Assembly (NCBI GenBank): GCA_030432875.1
Contig: JAUILP010000003.1
Span: forward strand, 38,267-102,266
Source: Oligoflexia bacterium
GTDB taxonomy: Bacteria; Bdellovibrionota_B; Oligoflexia; Oligoflexales; JAGOVF01
Direction: 5' to 3'
Length of the DNA: 64,000 bases
Each line of letters begins with the position of its first letter. The first letter of the stretch is position 1. A program made the position numbers and the translations under genes. Of this stretch, positions 8,732 through 18,168 are shown in pieces. The notes below the pieces were generated by a model that was not told the DNA's origin, made no database searches, and saw only the letters and a program-made list of their open reading frames with translations.

Positions 8732-9832
8732 ATGTCTAGCAAAAGTATAAAAAGCAGATTGCCCTGGCTAAGGATATTACCTCAATCTGCCATATTGATA
8801 ACCTATTTATTTTTTAGCACGATGATTGTTGCACAAGTTTCTTATGAAGTCATGCTTCGGGAGCCTCAATTACCAGCATTGAGTCTCACTAACTGGGAAA
8901 AGATTGATTGGCAGCAAAATAATAAAGTATGGAATAATCTTTTAGACGGCATGTCAATTGAGCTTAAACAAGCCGAAACAGTTAAATCACGAGGCAACAA
9001 TGCCTTAGAGTTTCAAGCACCGGACTTCGTCGAGGTTGAACCTGCTATAGATTTGGAGAGTTTCTGCGAGCGCGTTAACGCTGATTTTTATTTGCGCACT
9101 CGGTTGCTTGAAGTTCTTCGTGAGAAGGTGCAGCTCCTTAGTCAATATAGCCATAATTCCGACACAGAATTTGATTTTGTTAGATTAGTCGAAGAGGTGG
9201 CTGATCTCAGTCACGAAATCGAAGGTCTTTTCCCCAGTTTTTATCGGAATAAGGATTATGAACTCTTATATTTTTGGCAGCTCAAATCGCCCGATATTCC
9301 AGAATGGTTTAGAGAGTCAAAAAATGCACCCGGTTTATTCTCTATGGGTGATTCCATGTCATTGGGACATATAGTGGGTATTAGCATGGAGTACCTGTCG
9401 GTGGATGGATGGGAGTGGAGTGAGTTGCGCAGGGCGACATATCCAGAAGTATACGATTTTGAGGAGCCACAAGGGTTTGGGAGTATTATGATGCTAAAAA
9501 GAAAAGTCAGTCCTGTTGATCTTTGCCTGAGTCAGCAGAAGCTAAAATTTCGAGCAAAGGTGCACTGGGTATTCCAAAAGGCCTCTCCTATAGTCCCCGC
9601 GGATTGCTCGTTGCCAATAATCTCGATGAAGGCGGCGGCGTCGAGAATTCCCGATATTGGAGAAAATTTAGGAACCCCCATTCAAATTAAAATAAAACTT
9701 CCGGACTTTGATAGTCTAGGCGCGACACAGGATAATTGTTCAATGGCATCAATGGCATCGCAAGTACGCTGGCAAAGTGCTTCTGATTTTTCTGGTGAAA
9801 CCACGACAGTAGAAGAAGTAATAGGGTTATAG
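8732..9832 (+). CDS. membrane-anchored hypothetical protein, 366 residues
   Basis: The ATG at 8732 has GAGGA 6 bases upstream. One hydrophobic segment near residues 19-40 (ILITYLFFSTMIVAQV) is either an uncleaved anchor or a signal peptide. The rest is soluble and rich in Glu and Trp, with cysteines near residues 109, 266, 290 and 331. No known domain recognised. It sits in the middle of the secreted-protein operon, 27 bases after the previous stop and 38 before paralogue B, and probably works with them in the envelope. Confidence 0.78.
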   Translation: MSSKSIKSRLPWLRILPQSAILITYLFFSTMIVAQVSYEVMLREPQLPALSLTNWEKIDWQQNNKVWNNLLDGMSIELKQAETVKSRGNNALEFQAPDFVEVEPAIDLESFCERVNADFYLRTRLLEVLREKVQLLSQYSHNSDTEFDFVRLVEEVADLSHEIEGLFPSFYRNKDYELLYFWQLKSPDIPEWFRESKNAPGLFSMGDSMSLGHIVGISMEYLSVDGWEWSELRRATYPEVYDFEEPQGFGSIMMLKRKVSPVDLCLSQQKLKFRAKVHWVFQKASPIVPADCSLPIISMKAAASRIPDIGENLGTPIQIKIKLPDFDSLGATQDNCSMASMASQVRWQSASDFSGETTTVEEVIGL

Positions 9833-9870
9833 TAACTCAAAAAATTAAAATTTTGTAAAAGGATATATGT

Positions 9871-11544
9871 ATGATTGGCAAAAACCTCATTATGATGGCA
9901 TCTAATCGAATAAAAATAATCGTCTTCTCAACTCTAATTCCGACAAGCCTACAGGCTGTTCCTAGCCCTTACGTAACGACCTGGCAGGAAAGTGGAATTA
10001 TTAATAAAACAAGCGCTGTTCTCATTCGCGATACGGTATCTGCAAAACGAATTTGGGTCATGCCGCCGAGCGTTGGTGAAGCTAAAGTGACCAATTTTAC
10101 GCCGACGTCTGAAGTTCTGGGATGTAAGGGGTTTAAAAGTGCGCTCGAATCAATGAATGCGATTAATATCGTTATTGCCACTCGAGATGAGAAGTTAAGC
10201 GAATTGAGTAATAAACTATTAAAGCTGTATGATGAAAAAGCTGATTTAATTCGACTTTTGGAACAAAATAAAAATAATCCCGAATTAGAGAATCTCAGTA
10301 AACTCAGGGATAAGCGCTTGCGTTTAGAGGAAAAACGCGACGATACTTTGGTAGAATTAAAAAACGAAACCAATGAAGAAATCAAGAAAGATTTACTGGA
10401 GACTTACAGGTCGATTAAAAAACAATTAGATCTGTTGGATGAAGATATTTTTAGTTTAGATATCAGTCTCTCAATAGTTACCGCTGAAATAAAAAGTCTA
10501 ACTGAAAAAATTAAAAATCGAGACACGGAAATTGCTGAAATTAGCTCGCGTATTGAAAGCGCTAAGGCATCACTTAATGAGGCTCGAGAGTCGATTGTCG
10601 CGATAGTCACAGTATATAATTCACTGGATGCTGGTGTTATTAGCATGGACTATCAAAGTGGTTGGGTGAAAACCATAGCAGAGTTACAAAAGAATTATCC
10701 AGATTTTCAATTTGAACCGATTGAAACGCGGAATGCCTCTATAATGCTAGCATTAGCTGGTGGAGATTCGGGAGTCAGTTCCGCCATTAACGGGGTGATT
10801 TCTTATTCCATAAACGGCCTAGCGGCTAAAAAGAGCTCTAATGGGGTAATACCACTACCAATGGTGCCTGACGCATTGGTGGGGGATTTTAATATTACTT
10901 TAAACTTGGCGTGTCCGATGCTTGATAAAGAAGGATTCATCGATTCTATAGGCAAAGATGCAGAATTAGAAATTATATCTCCACGTTATGCCATGACCAT
11001 GACCTATGAATTTCCGACGGTTTTTGCCGAGGATATGAGCGCAACGGTTGATCAAACGGTGGTCGAAAAAACAATTACCGACTACTTGACAATCTATAAG
11101 CCCTTAGAAAAAAAGATTGATGCAACTGATTATCCCTGGTTATTAGTGGCACTAAAGGAAAGTAAAGGTATTGAGTTTGCAGAAAGTAATGAAAAAGTTG
11201 ATGGGACCTCTTCTTCCATGAATTACTTCGAGCAGGAGGTCCTGAATGACTATTTAGCCAGGGAGTGGCAGCCTGTCATCACAAGCTCTTTCGCGGCAAT
11301 ACCAGCTCAAAATAGCTACCTTCAGCAAGGAGTCATTGTTCCAAGGGATATTACCCCCTGCAATTTTTGGTTCCAAGCTTGCAGTGCATCAGGTTGGCAA
11401 CCAAAATTCAACATTCAGAACTATATTGAAGATAGCTTAGTTGAAAAAAATCAGATATTTGGCACTCCGCTCGTTAAAGAAACGGTTATCAAGACAGCAA
11501 ATCGAGTTTCCTACCGACCAGGAGTGATTGCTTTTAAATATTAG
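9871..11544 (+). CDS. exported coiled-coil protein, paralogue B of the operon
   Basis: A 557-residue protein with a signal peptide ending near SLQAVPSPY. The head contains IWVMPPSVG and a cysteine (VLGCKG), then a coiled coil from about residue 105 to 250 full of Lys, Glu, Leu and Ile, then a domain ending in GDFNITLNLACP, and a tail with CNFWFQAC. The same order and the same landmark residues occur in the protein encoded at 5494-7212, so this is an internal operon duplication with strong divergence. Two related but non-identical coiled-coil subunits suggest a hetero-oligomer or fibre-like assembly. That function is inference. Ribosome site AAAGGA lies upstream of the ATG. Confidence 0.85.
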   Translation: MIGKNLIMMASNRIKIIVFSTLIPTSLQAVPSPYVTTWQESGIINKTSAVLIRDTVSAKRIWVMPPSVGEAKVTNFTPTSEVLGCKGFKSALESMNAINIVIATRDEKLSELSNKLLKLYDEKADLIRLLEQNKNNPELENLSKLRDKRLRLEEKRDDTLVELKNETNEEIKKDLLETYRSIKKQLDLLDEDIFSLDISLSIVTAEIKSLTEKIKNRDTEIAEISSRIESAKASLNEARESIVAIVTVYNSLDAGVISMDYQSGWVKTIAELQKNYPDFQFEPIETRNASIMLALAGGDSGVSSAINGVISYSINGLAAKKSSNGVIPLPMVPDALVGDFNITLNLACPMLDKEGFIDSIGKDAELEIISPRYAMTMTYEFPTVFAEDMSATVDQTVVEKTITDYLTIYKPLEKKIDATDYPWLLVALKESKGIEFAESNEKVDGTSSSMNYFEQEVLNDYLAREWQPVITSSFAAIPAQNSYLQQGVIVPRDITPCNFWFQACSASGWQPKFNIQNYIEDSLVEKNQIFGTPLVKETVIKTANRVSYRPGVIAFKY

Positions 11545-11619
11545 CTCTAGTCGAATCGCGTTTAATTTGTTAAAAGAAAGCGTTTCAAACTCATACAGCT
11601 CGGGTACCAAATGCTATTT

Positions 11620-12786
11620 ATGAAAAAAAAAAATACAATAATTTTTCTATTAACAGGGGCATTTTGGGGACTTCAGTCCAAAACAGGCTTTTGCCAATCA
11701 ATGGATAGTTCCCTCGAAGAAATCAGTAAGCTACCTCGTAAAGACGTGTTTCTAGACGGGGTAATGAATACTATTTTGGGGCAGGATCATCTCGTTAGCG
11801 GGACAGAACAGTTCCCGGTACCCCTAAAGCAAAATACTTGTGACACGCTTTACACCTTGGTTGATAATTTTGCGCTCCAAATGGAACGCTGCAAAAATGG
11901 CTACTATTATTTTGCTGAAGAGCTTTATTGCACAGGTGATAAAGCTCAAAAAAGCAATATGGATTATATTAATAATATCTACGAAATGATCATCTATTAC
12001 GCAATGAAGCAGCCAACTAGGTGGTTATGGTCGATTGTTCCTGATGCTGGAAAATCTTTATCAATTGATAGTAAAAAAATCCTTATAAGCGAGTTAGCTC
12101 AGAACGCTCATATCCCACAAGATCATGTTTTCGTTTTTGATGCCCCTAATCCCTATACCTCCAAGGATGTTGGCGATGTAAAAGCAGTGTTCAAAACTAG
12201 TAACCCTGCCGCTAATAAAAGGTATGAATTCATTGCTGAATATTTCAAAACACATCCCAATCCTAAATATGACAATGATCCTAGAAAAGTAGACTTATTT
12301 TTTTCTAAGGCAGATCCCACACGACCAGTTTTTGTTACCGGGAGTGGTTTACAGTTTTGTGATTTGCTTGCGGGACATGGCTATATTGATGTTGAGTTTA
12401 CCTGGAATACATTTACCCCTCATAGCCCATTGCCAAAGAAGATCGCCGCGGATATCTATAGCTTCAAAGAAACACTTGAGCATGAGTTAGGCGTCACTGC
12501 TTTTTTATCCCCGTCAGAGGCTGAACAGGCTGCTATTGCAGGTTTTTTGGCAGGCCAGACCCTTGAGCAAGGTGGTCAATTCGAAGATGCGAACTTTAAC
12601 TTCATATCCGACCTGGACATGGCGGCCTTATTTTCTGCCTTATTTTCTGGCGGTGAATCTAGCTCAGACTGGCTGTTCAATTCTTATTTTACGCAGGAGC
12701 AGGCAAAATATATCACAATGCCGCAACTCATGAATTCACCAGCGGAAAAGCTTGTGTGGCGCTATCAATATAGTTCAATACCGTAA
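11620..12786 (+). CDS. exported hypothetical protein
   Basis: The product has a signal peptide MKKKNTIIFLLTGAFWGLQ ending near TGFCQS. I prefer the ATG at 11620 (MKKK) over 11611. The 388-residue protein has several cysteines in its middle (CDTLY, RCKNG, YCTGD), which may form disulphides, and a Gly/Ala-rich segment near the C-terminus (FLAGQTLEQGGQ and ALFSGGESSS). I do not recognise a domain. It is part of the same plus-strand run of exported proteins; the gap of 75 bases to the preceding gene contains no clear terminator. Confidence 0.75.
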   Translation: MKKKNTIIFLLTGAFWGLQSKTGFCQSMDSSLEEISKLPRKDVFLDGVMNTILGQDHLVSGTEQFPVPLKQNTCDTLYTLVDNFALQMERCKNGYYYFAEELYCTGDKAQKSNMDYINNIYEMIIYYAMKQPTRWLWSIVPDAGKSLSIDSKKILISELAQNAHIPQDHVFVFDAPNPYTSKDVGDVKAVFKTSNPAANKRYEFIAEYFKTHPNPKYDNDPRKVDLFFSKADPTRPVFVTGSGLQFCDLLAGHGYIDVEFTWNTFTPHSPLPKKIAADIYSFKETLEHELGVTAFLSPSEAEQAAIAGFLAGQTLEQGGQFEDANFNFISDLDMAALFSALFSGGESSSDWLFNSYFTQEQAKYITMPQLMNSPAEKLVWRYQYSSIP

Positions 12787-12805
12787 TGTAAAGGTTATAA
12801 CCGGC

Positions 12806-13327
12806 ATGTTTATTCAGCAAAAAAAAGTCATATTGATGAGGGTTTTGATCGTCTGTTTCTCGTTAGGGGTAATGAGCTGCAATCACAGTAATGGACAGAA
12901 AACGACGATGCCGCCCTCTCCTCCGGCAACCCCAAATAATGATCCTAGTGACGACGACACCCTATCTCTCGGAGGAGAATCAGGGGATGGAGATGAAAAT
13001 ACCGAAATTCCCTCAACAAATACCGATTCGGATGCCCTAGAAACTAATCTGCTCGAGGATGAAACGAAAAACAAGGAAGGAGAGCAAGGAAAAACGCAAC
13101 TAGAAGTTGGTGGTGGACAATTAAAACCGAATCTTAAAGATGGCTCCAACATCAATTCGTCAGATTCTCAATATCTTGCATTCAAAGCGTGTGTGCACTC
13201 AGCCTTGGACGGCACAATGGAGAACATAATGCTTAAAGAAAAACAGGAAGTTGGCGTTAGCTTCCTCTCTGTTGGCCGGAAGTGTAAAGGTAACACAATC
13301 GATTTGCTTAAAGTACTGCGCGAATGA
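12806..13327 (+). CDS. small acidic putative lipoprotein
   Basis: The segment RVLIVCFSLGVMSC gives a lipobox followed by a long Pro/Ser/Thr/Asp/Glu-rich disordered linker and a short C-terminal domain with two cysteines (KACVHS and KCKG). I take the ATG at 12806; 12836 is also possible and gives a shorter signal. The frame starting at 12752 overlaps the previous gene and is unlikely. The layout is that of a lipoprotein with a flexible tether, perhaps holding its C-terminal domain away from the outer membrane. Last gene before a likely internal promoter. Confidence 0.7.
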   Translation: MFIQQKKVILMRVLIVCFSLGVMSCNHSNGQKTTMPPSPPATPNNDPSDDDTLSLGGESGDGDENTEIPSTNTDSDALETNLLEDETKNKEGEQGKTQLEVGGGQLKPNLKDGSNINSSDSQYLAFKACVHSALDGTMENIMLKEKQEVGVSFLSVGRKCKGNTIDLLKVLRE

Positions 13328-13379
13328 GTAATCTTAGGCGATTAAAGGCTACCCTAATAGTTTTCAACCCCGTTTCGGC

Positions 13380-13408
13380 TTGACATGTATTATCTCTTCA
13401 AATAATTT
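13380..13408 (+). promoter_or_regulatory. likely sigma-70 promoter before the HTH regulator gene
   Basis: A perfect TTGACA at 13380-13385 is followed after 17 bases by a weak TAATTT at 13403-13408, in an A+T-rich stretch 60 bases before the ATG of the regulator gene. This would let the regulator and the gene after it be transcribed apart from the upstream operon. Confidence 0.4.
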
Positions 13409-13468
13409 ATATCCTGTAAATTCGGTTTGTAGAAGAAAGATCCTAATAAAAACTGAGGCAGGGATTGT

Positions 13469-14266
13469 ATGGCTATTGGTACATTGATTGGGGAACTGCA
13501 AGACATTTATAATAAATGGAAAGAGGGACAGAGTACTCGTTCATTTGCTGAACTGTCACGCCGCACTGGAGTGGGGTATTTTGATACCCGTCGGACTATC
13601 CAAGGTGAGATTTCTCCAGCATTTAAAAATGTTGCTCCGCTCTTAGAAGCAATGCTCCCTAGTGACGAGGTCCTAAAATTCTACGAAAGACACTACCCAT
13701 CAGAATATGATCTCATCAATAAGATGGTTGCGCAGCAGACTAAAAACCAAAATCAGTCAGAAAAAATGAACTTTCTAGACGATGAATACATGCAGCTAAT
13801 TGCTGATCCTTTTTATTTTCCCGTAATTGCCCTCCTCGCGTGCTACGGCGATGATGGAATCGACCAGTCACTTATAAAAGAGCAGCTTGGCAATAGTGGG
13901 ATGCTCGCAGTTGAGCAGTTGATTGCTAGGGGAATTGTAAAAATAACTCCTAAAAATGAGGTTACTTTAACTAACTACAGTATAACAAATAATACGCGGC
14001 ACATATTAATGATGCTTGAACAGGCAACTCGGTTGATGACTTCAAACCCCAAAGTTTTTGCTTGCATTGGGTTTGATAGGGTAAACCAGTCAACCTTAAA
14101 AATAATTTTTGAAATGATCAAAGATACGGAAGAAAGAATTCTGTCCCTGCTCAAAGAGAAGAGTGCCAAAGGAGATATACCGATAAACTGGGGTGCAATG
14201 ATAGCTCGTGTTGGCTCATACCCAAACAGCAATCTTTCACAACTTAAGTCTGGCGAAGGTGAATAA
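13469..14266 (+). CDS. helix-turn-helix regulator-like protein (TIGR02147/DUF4423-like)
   Basis: A 265-residue soluble protein without signal peptide, the only likely cytoplasmic product of the region. Residues 20-60 (SFAELSRRTGVGYFDTRRTI) look like a helix-turn-helix with a recognition helix. The middle (about 115-170) has the shape of a winged helix ending in LIARGIVKITPKNEVTLTNY, as in the TIGR02147/DUF4423 regulators of Fibrobacter and Bdellovibrio-type bacteria. The C-terminal third is helical. It has its own probable promoter and sits 1 base before the next secreted-protein gene. I infer it controls the secreted-protein cluster. Family assignment is moderate, DNA binding likely. Confidence 0.65.
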   Translation: MAIGTLIGELQDIYNKWKEGQSTRSFAELSRRTGVGYFDTRRTIQGEISPAFKNVAPLLEAMLPSDEVLKFYERHYPSEYDLINKMVAQQTKNQNQSEKMNFLDDEYMQLIADPFYFPVIALLACYGDDGIDQSLIKEQLGNSGMLAVEQLIARGIVKITPKNEVTLTNYSITNNTRHILMMLEQATRLMTSNPKVFACIGFDRVNQSTLKIIFEMIKDTEERILSLLKEKSAKGDIPINWGAMIARVGSYPNSNLSQLKSGEGE

Positions 14267-14267
14267 T

Positions 14268-14861
14268 ATGAAACAGTTTATTAAAAAAATAATTTTTATT
14301 GTTGGCACATCCCCTCTTTCAACCTTTGCTCTTGCGGGAGGTCTCGGAGGTATGGGCGGCTCACCCTTGGCTAATTGTTTTCAAGACTCTACATTTGTCT
14401 TTGAGTCAATGGATTCAAATAAAGATTTTTCTATAAATCCCTGGATAATTGTTCCCGATGAGATTGGAATGGACGTTACCACGGAAAAGGGATTTAAGGA
14501 TCTGGTAGGGGTAGTGTCCCCAGATACCTTTGCTGCTTTGAAGGACGTGTTCGCAAAAAGTAGCGAAGAAATAGCAGTCAGCACTCCCCAAAATAATAGT
14601 TTTATGAATGCGTTAAAAGTTAATGAGTTTAACTATTATGCAAATCCCGATGAAATCGAACTTGTCTTAGAAAATAATGCGGCGATACATCTTACCCCGT
14701 TTGTCATGCCCGATCTGAATTCTTTAGGGGGTTTGGGAAGTGGAGGTATTCCAAGTTTTGGCGGAAGCAACCCTTCGCAAACTGATTTGAGTATTAGCTC
14801 CGGTTGTGCAAGTATGCCATCATTTGAGGTAGTTGATATTGCCTCTTTTTTTAATAAGTAA
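14268..14861 (+). CDS. exported Gly-rich hypothetical protein
   Basis: I choose the ATG at 14268 (AAGGTG upstream), 1 base after the regulator's stop, giving 197 residues with a signal peptide ending near STFALAGG. A longer frame from 14208 overlaps the regulator and hides the signal. The protein has a glycine-rich start (GGLGGMGG), a second Gly/Ser-rich patch near the C-terminus and two cysteines (ANCF and SSGCASM). No domain recognised. Its coupling to the regulator gene and the terminator after it mark it as the last gene of the cluster. Confidence 0.72.
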   Translation: MKQFIKKIIFIVGTSPLSTFALAGGLGGMGGSPLANCFQDSTFVFESMDSNKDFSINPWIIVPDEIGMDVTTEKGFKDLVGVVSPDTFAALKDVFAKSSEEIAVSTPQNNSFMNALKVNEFNYYANPDEIELVLENNAAIHLTPFVMPDLNSLGGLGSGGIPSFGGSNPSQTDLSISSGCASMPSFEVVDIASFFNK

Positions 14862-14890
14862 ACATGGCTTTATTTAAAAAACATTATGAG

Positions 14891-14920
14891 AACCCTAGTA
14901 AATGCTAGGGTTTCTTAATT
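14891..14920 (+). terminator. rho-independent terminator of the secreted-protein cluster
   Basis: The stem AACCCTAG (14891-14898) and CTAGGGTT (14905-14912) flank a 6-base loop and are followed by a T-rich run. It lies 30 bases after the last stop codon. Confidence 0.85.
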
Positions 14921-15042
14921 TTTATTTGCTATTCCCCCTACCTAAAAAATAATCAACATTTGGGTTGATAGGTTCTTCTCAGGCTTCATGGTTCGTATAA
15001 TTCAAAAAGCTTGTGATTGTATTATTACTCTGAAAATGTGGG

Positions 15043-15321
15043 CTAGGTCGGATATGGAAATCGCCATAATCTCAAACAAATATTTCTTATAGCGTTTTGC
15101 TTTTTTATTCTCTCTGGGTCGTTGCATCTGTCATCACCCACGTCTAAACTTTGACGAGAATTATCAAATTCAAAAATAATGACACCCAGTTTACTCTGCC
15201 ATTTTTTACTCGCTACCGGGTAAGCGTCAGGTAAACGCACATTTATTAATAGGCTTGCCCGGGCGCCTAATATTTGACCCATGCTGTCGGAGACTCCACA
15301 GTTGACGTTGCTACGCATCAT
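15043..15321 (-). CDS. hypothetical protein, second copy of a duplicated small family (possibly a fragment)
   Basis: A 92-residue frame whose second half (KKWQSKLGVIIFEFDN and NAIRNICLRLW) matches the end of the gene at 18169-18678. The first half does not clearly match that gene, so this may be a fragment fused to unrelated sequence beside the broken transposase. No domain recognised. The matching block is also visible at DNA level (about 15050-15230 against 18180-18345, same orientation). Confidence 0.45.
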   Translation of the reverse strand: MMRSNVNCGVSDSMGQILGARASLLINVRLPDAYPVASKKWQSKLGVIIFEFDNSRQSLDVGDDRCNDPERIKKQNAIRNICLRLWRFPYPT

Positions 15322-15389
15322 TATTTTGTAATTTTAGAAGTTTTCGGAGCTTGATCTTATTATTTTCAATTGGTCTTTTATGGGCTGTA

Positions 15390-16430
15390 TCAGTTAAAGA
15401 TAGCATTATCTTTATGCTCTTCTTGGTTCTTAATGAGTACCTCACTTACTGAATTTTTTTTAATTTTCGTGCCATGCGTTCCGCGGAATTATTTGTGTTC
15501 TCAAATCGCTCACCCAAGAAAATAAGTTGAAAGTGATGCAAATAGTTCCCCGGTCATTCGGCTATGAAATCTCTTTAAAGGCTTACAATTTTCATCTAAA
15601 TCACTTGACGCAAGTTTTTGCCATTTTTCTTTTGCTACTCTAACATCTGATTGCCTGTCTTTTTCAGAAGTCCACCATATTGAATGCCATTCCTCAATAA
15701 ATTTGCGTATTGGAGCCAGATTAGGCCCGAGAGGTGAGCCTAAAACTTCCATATAATGTTCTTGCCACCGTTCTTCTCCAAATTTTGTTCGGCTTGAAAC
15801 TCCGTATGATAGTTTTTTTAATGCCTTACTAACTTTTGTTACTTGATCCCAACTCTCCCAACCTGAGCTCAATTCTATATTTTTAGTTTTAGATATTGGC
15901 TGATTTTGTAAACTTAACCCAAGTTCCCTAATATCTTTCATGCTAAGAGTTTTTCTTTAACAAGAAACCCAACCAGGGAATCTGAATTTTGGGGACCTGC
16001 GGCAATGATAATTGCTATGGAACCACTATAGGCTTCATCTACACATAAAATACCTGAAAATGAATCTACAATGGAGCCGGCGACAAAATCGTTCGCCACT
16101 AATTCAGAGCCTGCTTCTCCTGGCCAGTTCCTAATTGTAGTTTCAGATGGCCGGATACCGAAATCCCGACTAAGTCTGTGAGGTACCCTAGAAATCGGCA
16201 TGCCATCTTCAATAACCGAAGCAATAGCTACATTGACCACCCTATTAGTATATGTTGAGCTGGGCCTAGGAAATTCAGCTGATTCCGAAAAATTCCTTCC
16301 ACAAGAGATGCATAAATATACCCCTACATAACCAGAGAGCAGGGAGCGGGCATCAGCACAGCAATCCAAAGCAGCACGATTTGTTTCCCAAATCTATATT
16401 TGTTTAGTGGTACAATTTAGACAATTAGAA
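15390..16430 (-). pseudogene. DDE-type transposase, broken by frameshifts and stops
   Basis: Pieces of one transposase lie in successive minus-strand frames. A CxxC (NCLNC) near 16413-16427 is in a different frame from the following YRFGKQNR. The next piece, to 15938, holds a second zinc-ribbon half (LCISCGRNF), a helix-turn-helix-like segment (ISRVPHRLSRDFGIRPSETT) and ILCVDEAYSG with a likely first catalytic Asp. A piece overlapping by ATGA runs to 15510, and the conserved-looking tail GERFENTNNSAERMARKLKK with the likely catalytic Glu lies in yet another frame, followed by an in-frame TAA near 15457. The order zinc ribbon, HTH, D, D, E is typical of several IS families; I cannot name which. 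The gene is dead. Terminal inverted repeats were not identified. Confidence 0.65.
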
Positions 16431-16730
16431 ACTTCGGGGGCATCACGAACAGTCTTGAATGATGTCGGGATCATTTTTATACCTGAAAACCTCAACTGTA
16501 AAATTTATTGTTTTCAGTATGTTATGATTGTGGTTCTTCAACGTCAACTGTGGAGTGTCCGGAGGGGGAGATAGGAATGCTTCCTTTGCTGCTACCAGTA
16601 GCTTCTTGAAGAGGGACCATGGTTGTTGGCTTTAACCCGCTCGCTATCCTTTTGGGGAGAATCACAGAGATCTGGGGTGGGAACTCATCCCCTGAGGCTA
16701 ATGAAGATTTTATTTTTGATCCCTATCTTA

Positions 16731-17888
16731 TCAAAACCCACTGCTCGCGACGGTATCGGTTGGAAAATTATCTCGGGTAATAATACGCCTGGCACCTAGG
16801 TATTTGCTGTGCCAGTAGGGGGAGGAAATATCGTCTATTTGCACACGACGAGCATTGTAATTCCCATTAGCATTAATGAATTTATTGTTACCTAAGTAAA
16901 TGCCAACATGGCTGGGTTGATAACTTGGGCGTAGAGTACCACTGAAAAAAACGAGGTCTCCTGGTAGGAGTTCTTCATTTACATTCTCTGCTCCGTTAAA
17001 ACTGAACTGATCTAAAGAGGTCCTTGGAAGAATTATGCCAAAAACGCCATAAACCGCTTTCACATAACCTGAACAGTCCACTGTGCCGTCTGACAAGTCT
17101 CCCCCGAACTGATAAGGTACGTTAAGAAATGTTATTGACACTCCAATAACCTTTTTACGTATACTGTCTAAATCATAGGGTTTCACTGAGCTTATTGCGG
17201 AAGAGCTTTTCGGGTCCCTGTTCTTAATAGCTTTAAAGGGAAGTTTTGTGTATGGCCCACTTTTAAAAAATCCATTCCATTCCCGATCAAGTTGATTTTG
17301 AAAAATTTCTGCTGTTTCTGGTCCCAAAATATCTATTGCTTCTCGCGCTATAAGATTTCTTAAGCGCATTTTAGATATCTTAGCAAGAGAATAGCATTGA
17401 TACATTCTGATAGACGCATCATCGTCCTGCTTAAGTATGAGTTTGTAGTAATTCCCTCCAATGACGATCTTGTAAAGATTATTTAACGCGAACCCGTCGG
17501 TTAATATGGCCCTAATTTGCCGCTGGCTTGCTATTGATTCATCACTACCAAGCATAATTTTATTCGAGAGTTCATTTTGTATTGCGGATGCCAATATTTT
17601 TATTGCTTTAAGATCACTTTCCTCGAGGCATTGTTCATAAGAAATATCATGAGCACGGATGTCAATTCGACCAGTGGCGCAGTAATTTTCGCCACAGTCC
17701 CAATTCTCTAAAAAAGACGCAACCCACTCTGGCGTTTGTGAAGCGCTGGCCTCTAATATGATCTCCTGATTAAAAGAATCGCGATTTGTACTCATGCTAT
17801 CATGGCTGTCACCAAGGCGGTGATCGGGAGTCGTACACGACTGTATAATTAGTGTGCTAATAAGCATTAAGAAAAAATTTGATCTCAT
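16731..17888 (-). CDS. NlpC/P60 peptidase lipoprotein, copy 1
   Basis: A 385-residue putative lipoprotein (MRSNFFLMLISTLIIQSC, lipobox IQSC). The middle (about 55-190) resembles an LPP20-like domain (ATGRIDIRAHD, then a helical part). The C-terminal third is an NlpC/P60 domain: catalytic Cys in VDCSGYVKAVYGVFG, catalytic His in PSHVGIYLG, and a polar third residue likely in NANGN. NlpC/P60 enzymes cut gamma-D-Glu-diaminopimelate or related cell-wall peptide bonds, so a peptidoglycan-remodelling role in the periplasm is likely. A paralogue of the same length is encoded on the opposite strand at 19242-20399. All catalytic residues appear present. Confidence 0.88.
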   Translation of the reverse strand: MRSNFFLMLISTLIIQSCTTPDHRLGDSHDSMSTNRDSFNQEIILEASASQTPEWVASFLENWDCGENYCATGRIDIRAHDISYEQCLEESDLKAIKILASAIQNELSNKIMLGSDESIASQRQIRAILTDGFALNNLYKIVIGGNYYKLILKQDDDASIRMYQCYSLAKISKMRLRNLIAREAIDILGPETAEIFQNQLDREWNGFFKSGPYTKLPFKAIKNRDPKSSSAISSVKPYDLDSIRKKVIGVSITFLNVPYQFGGDLSDGTVDCSGYVKAVYGVFGIILPRTSLDQFSFNGAENVNEELLPGDLVFFSGTLRPSYQPSHVGIYLGNNKFINANGNYNARRVQIDDISSPYWHSKYLGARRIITRDNFPTDTVASSGF

Positions 17889-18168
17889 AAATATCCTTTG
17901 TTTGTGCCATGTTTTTTTCTTTCTTTATTACTCGAATAGGTGAATGACAATTAAGGTCGCGGCAAAATTATTCATATAAAATTCTATGATAACGGAGGCT
18001 TAAGATTTGTTTTTTGATAGTAATACTTTGTTTATGAATTGTCGCGTTTTGAAGGGAGTGCTTCATATTCTTGCTTAAGCGCGAATAACTAAATAGGTCT
18101 TTAGGCCAGTAGATGCGTTGTGATTATTAACTTGGGATGCATCGTTCTCTGCAAAATATTTAGTAAAA
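17889..18168. other. non-coding A+T-rich stretch
   Basis: Upstream region of the copy 1 NlpC/P60 gene and downstream end of the decayed duplicate gene. I see no RNA gene or strong hairpin. Confidence 0.35.
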
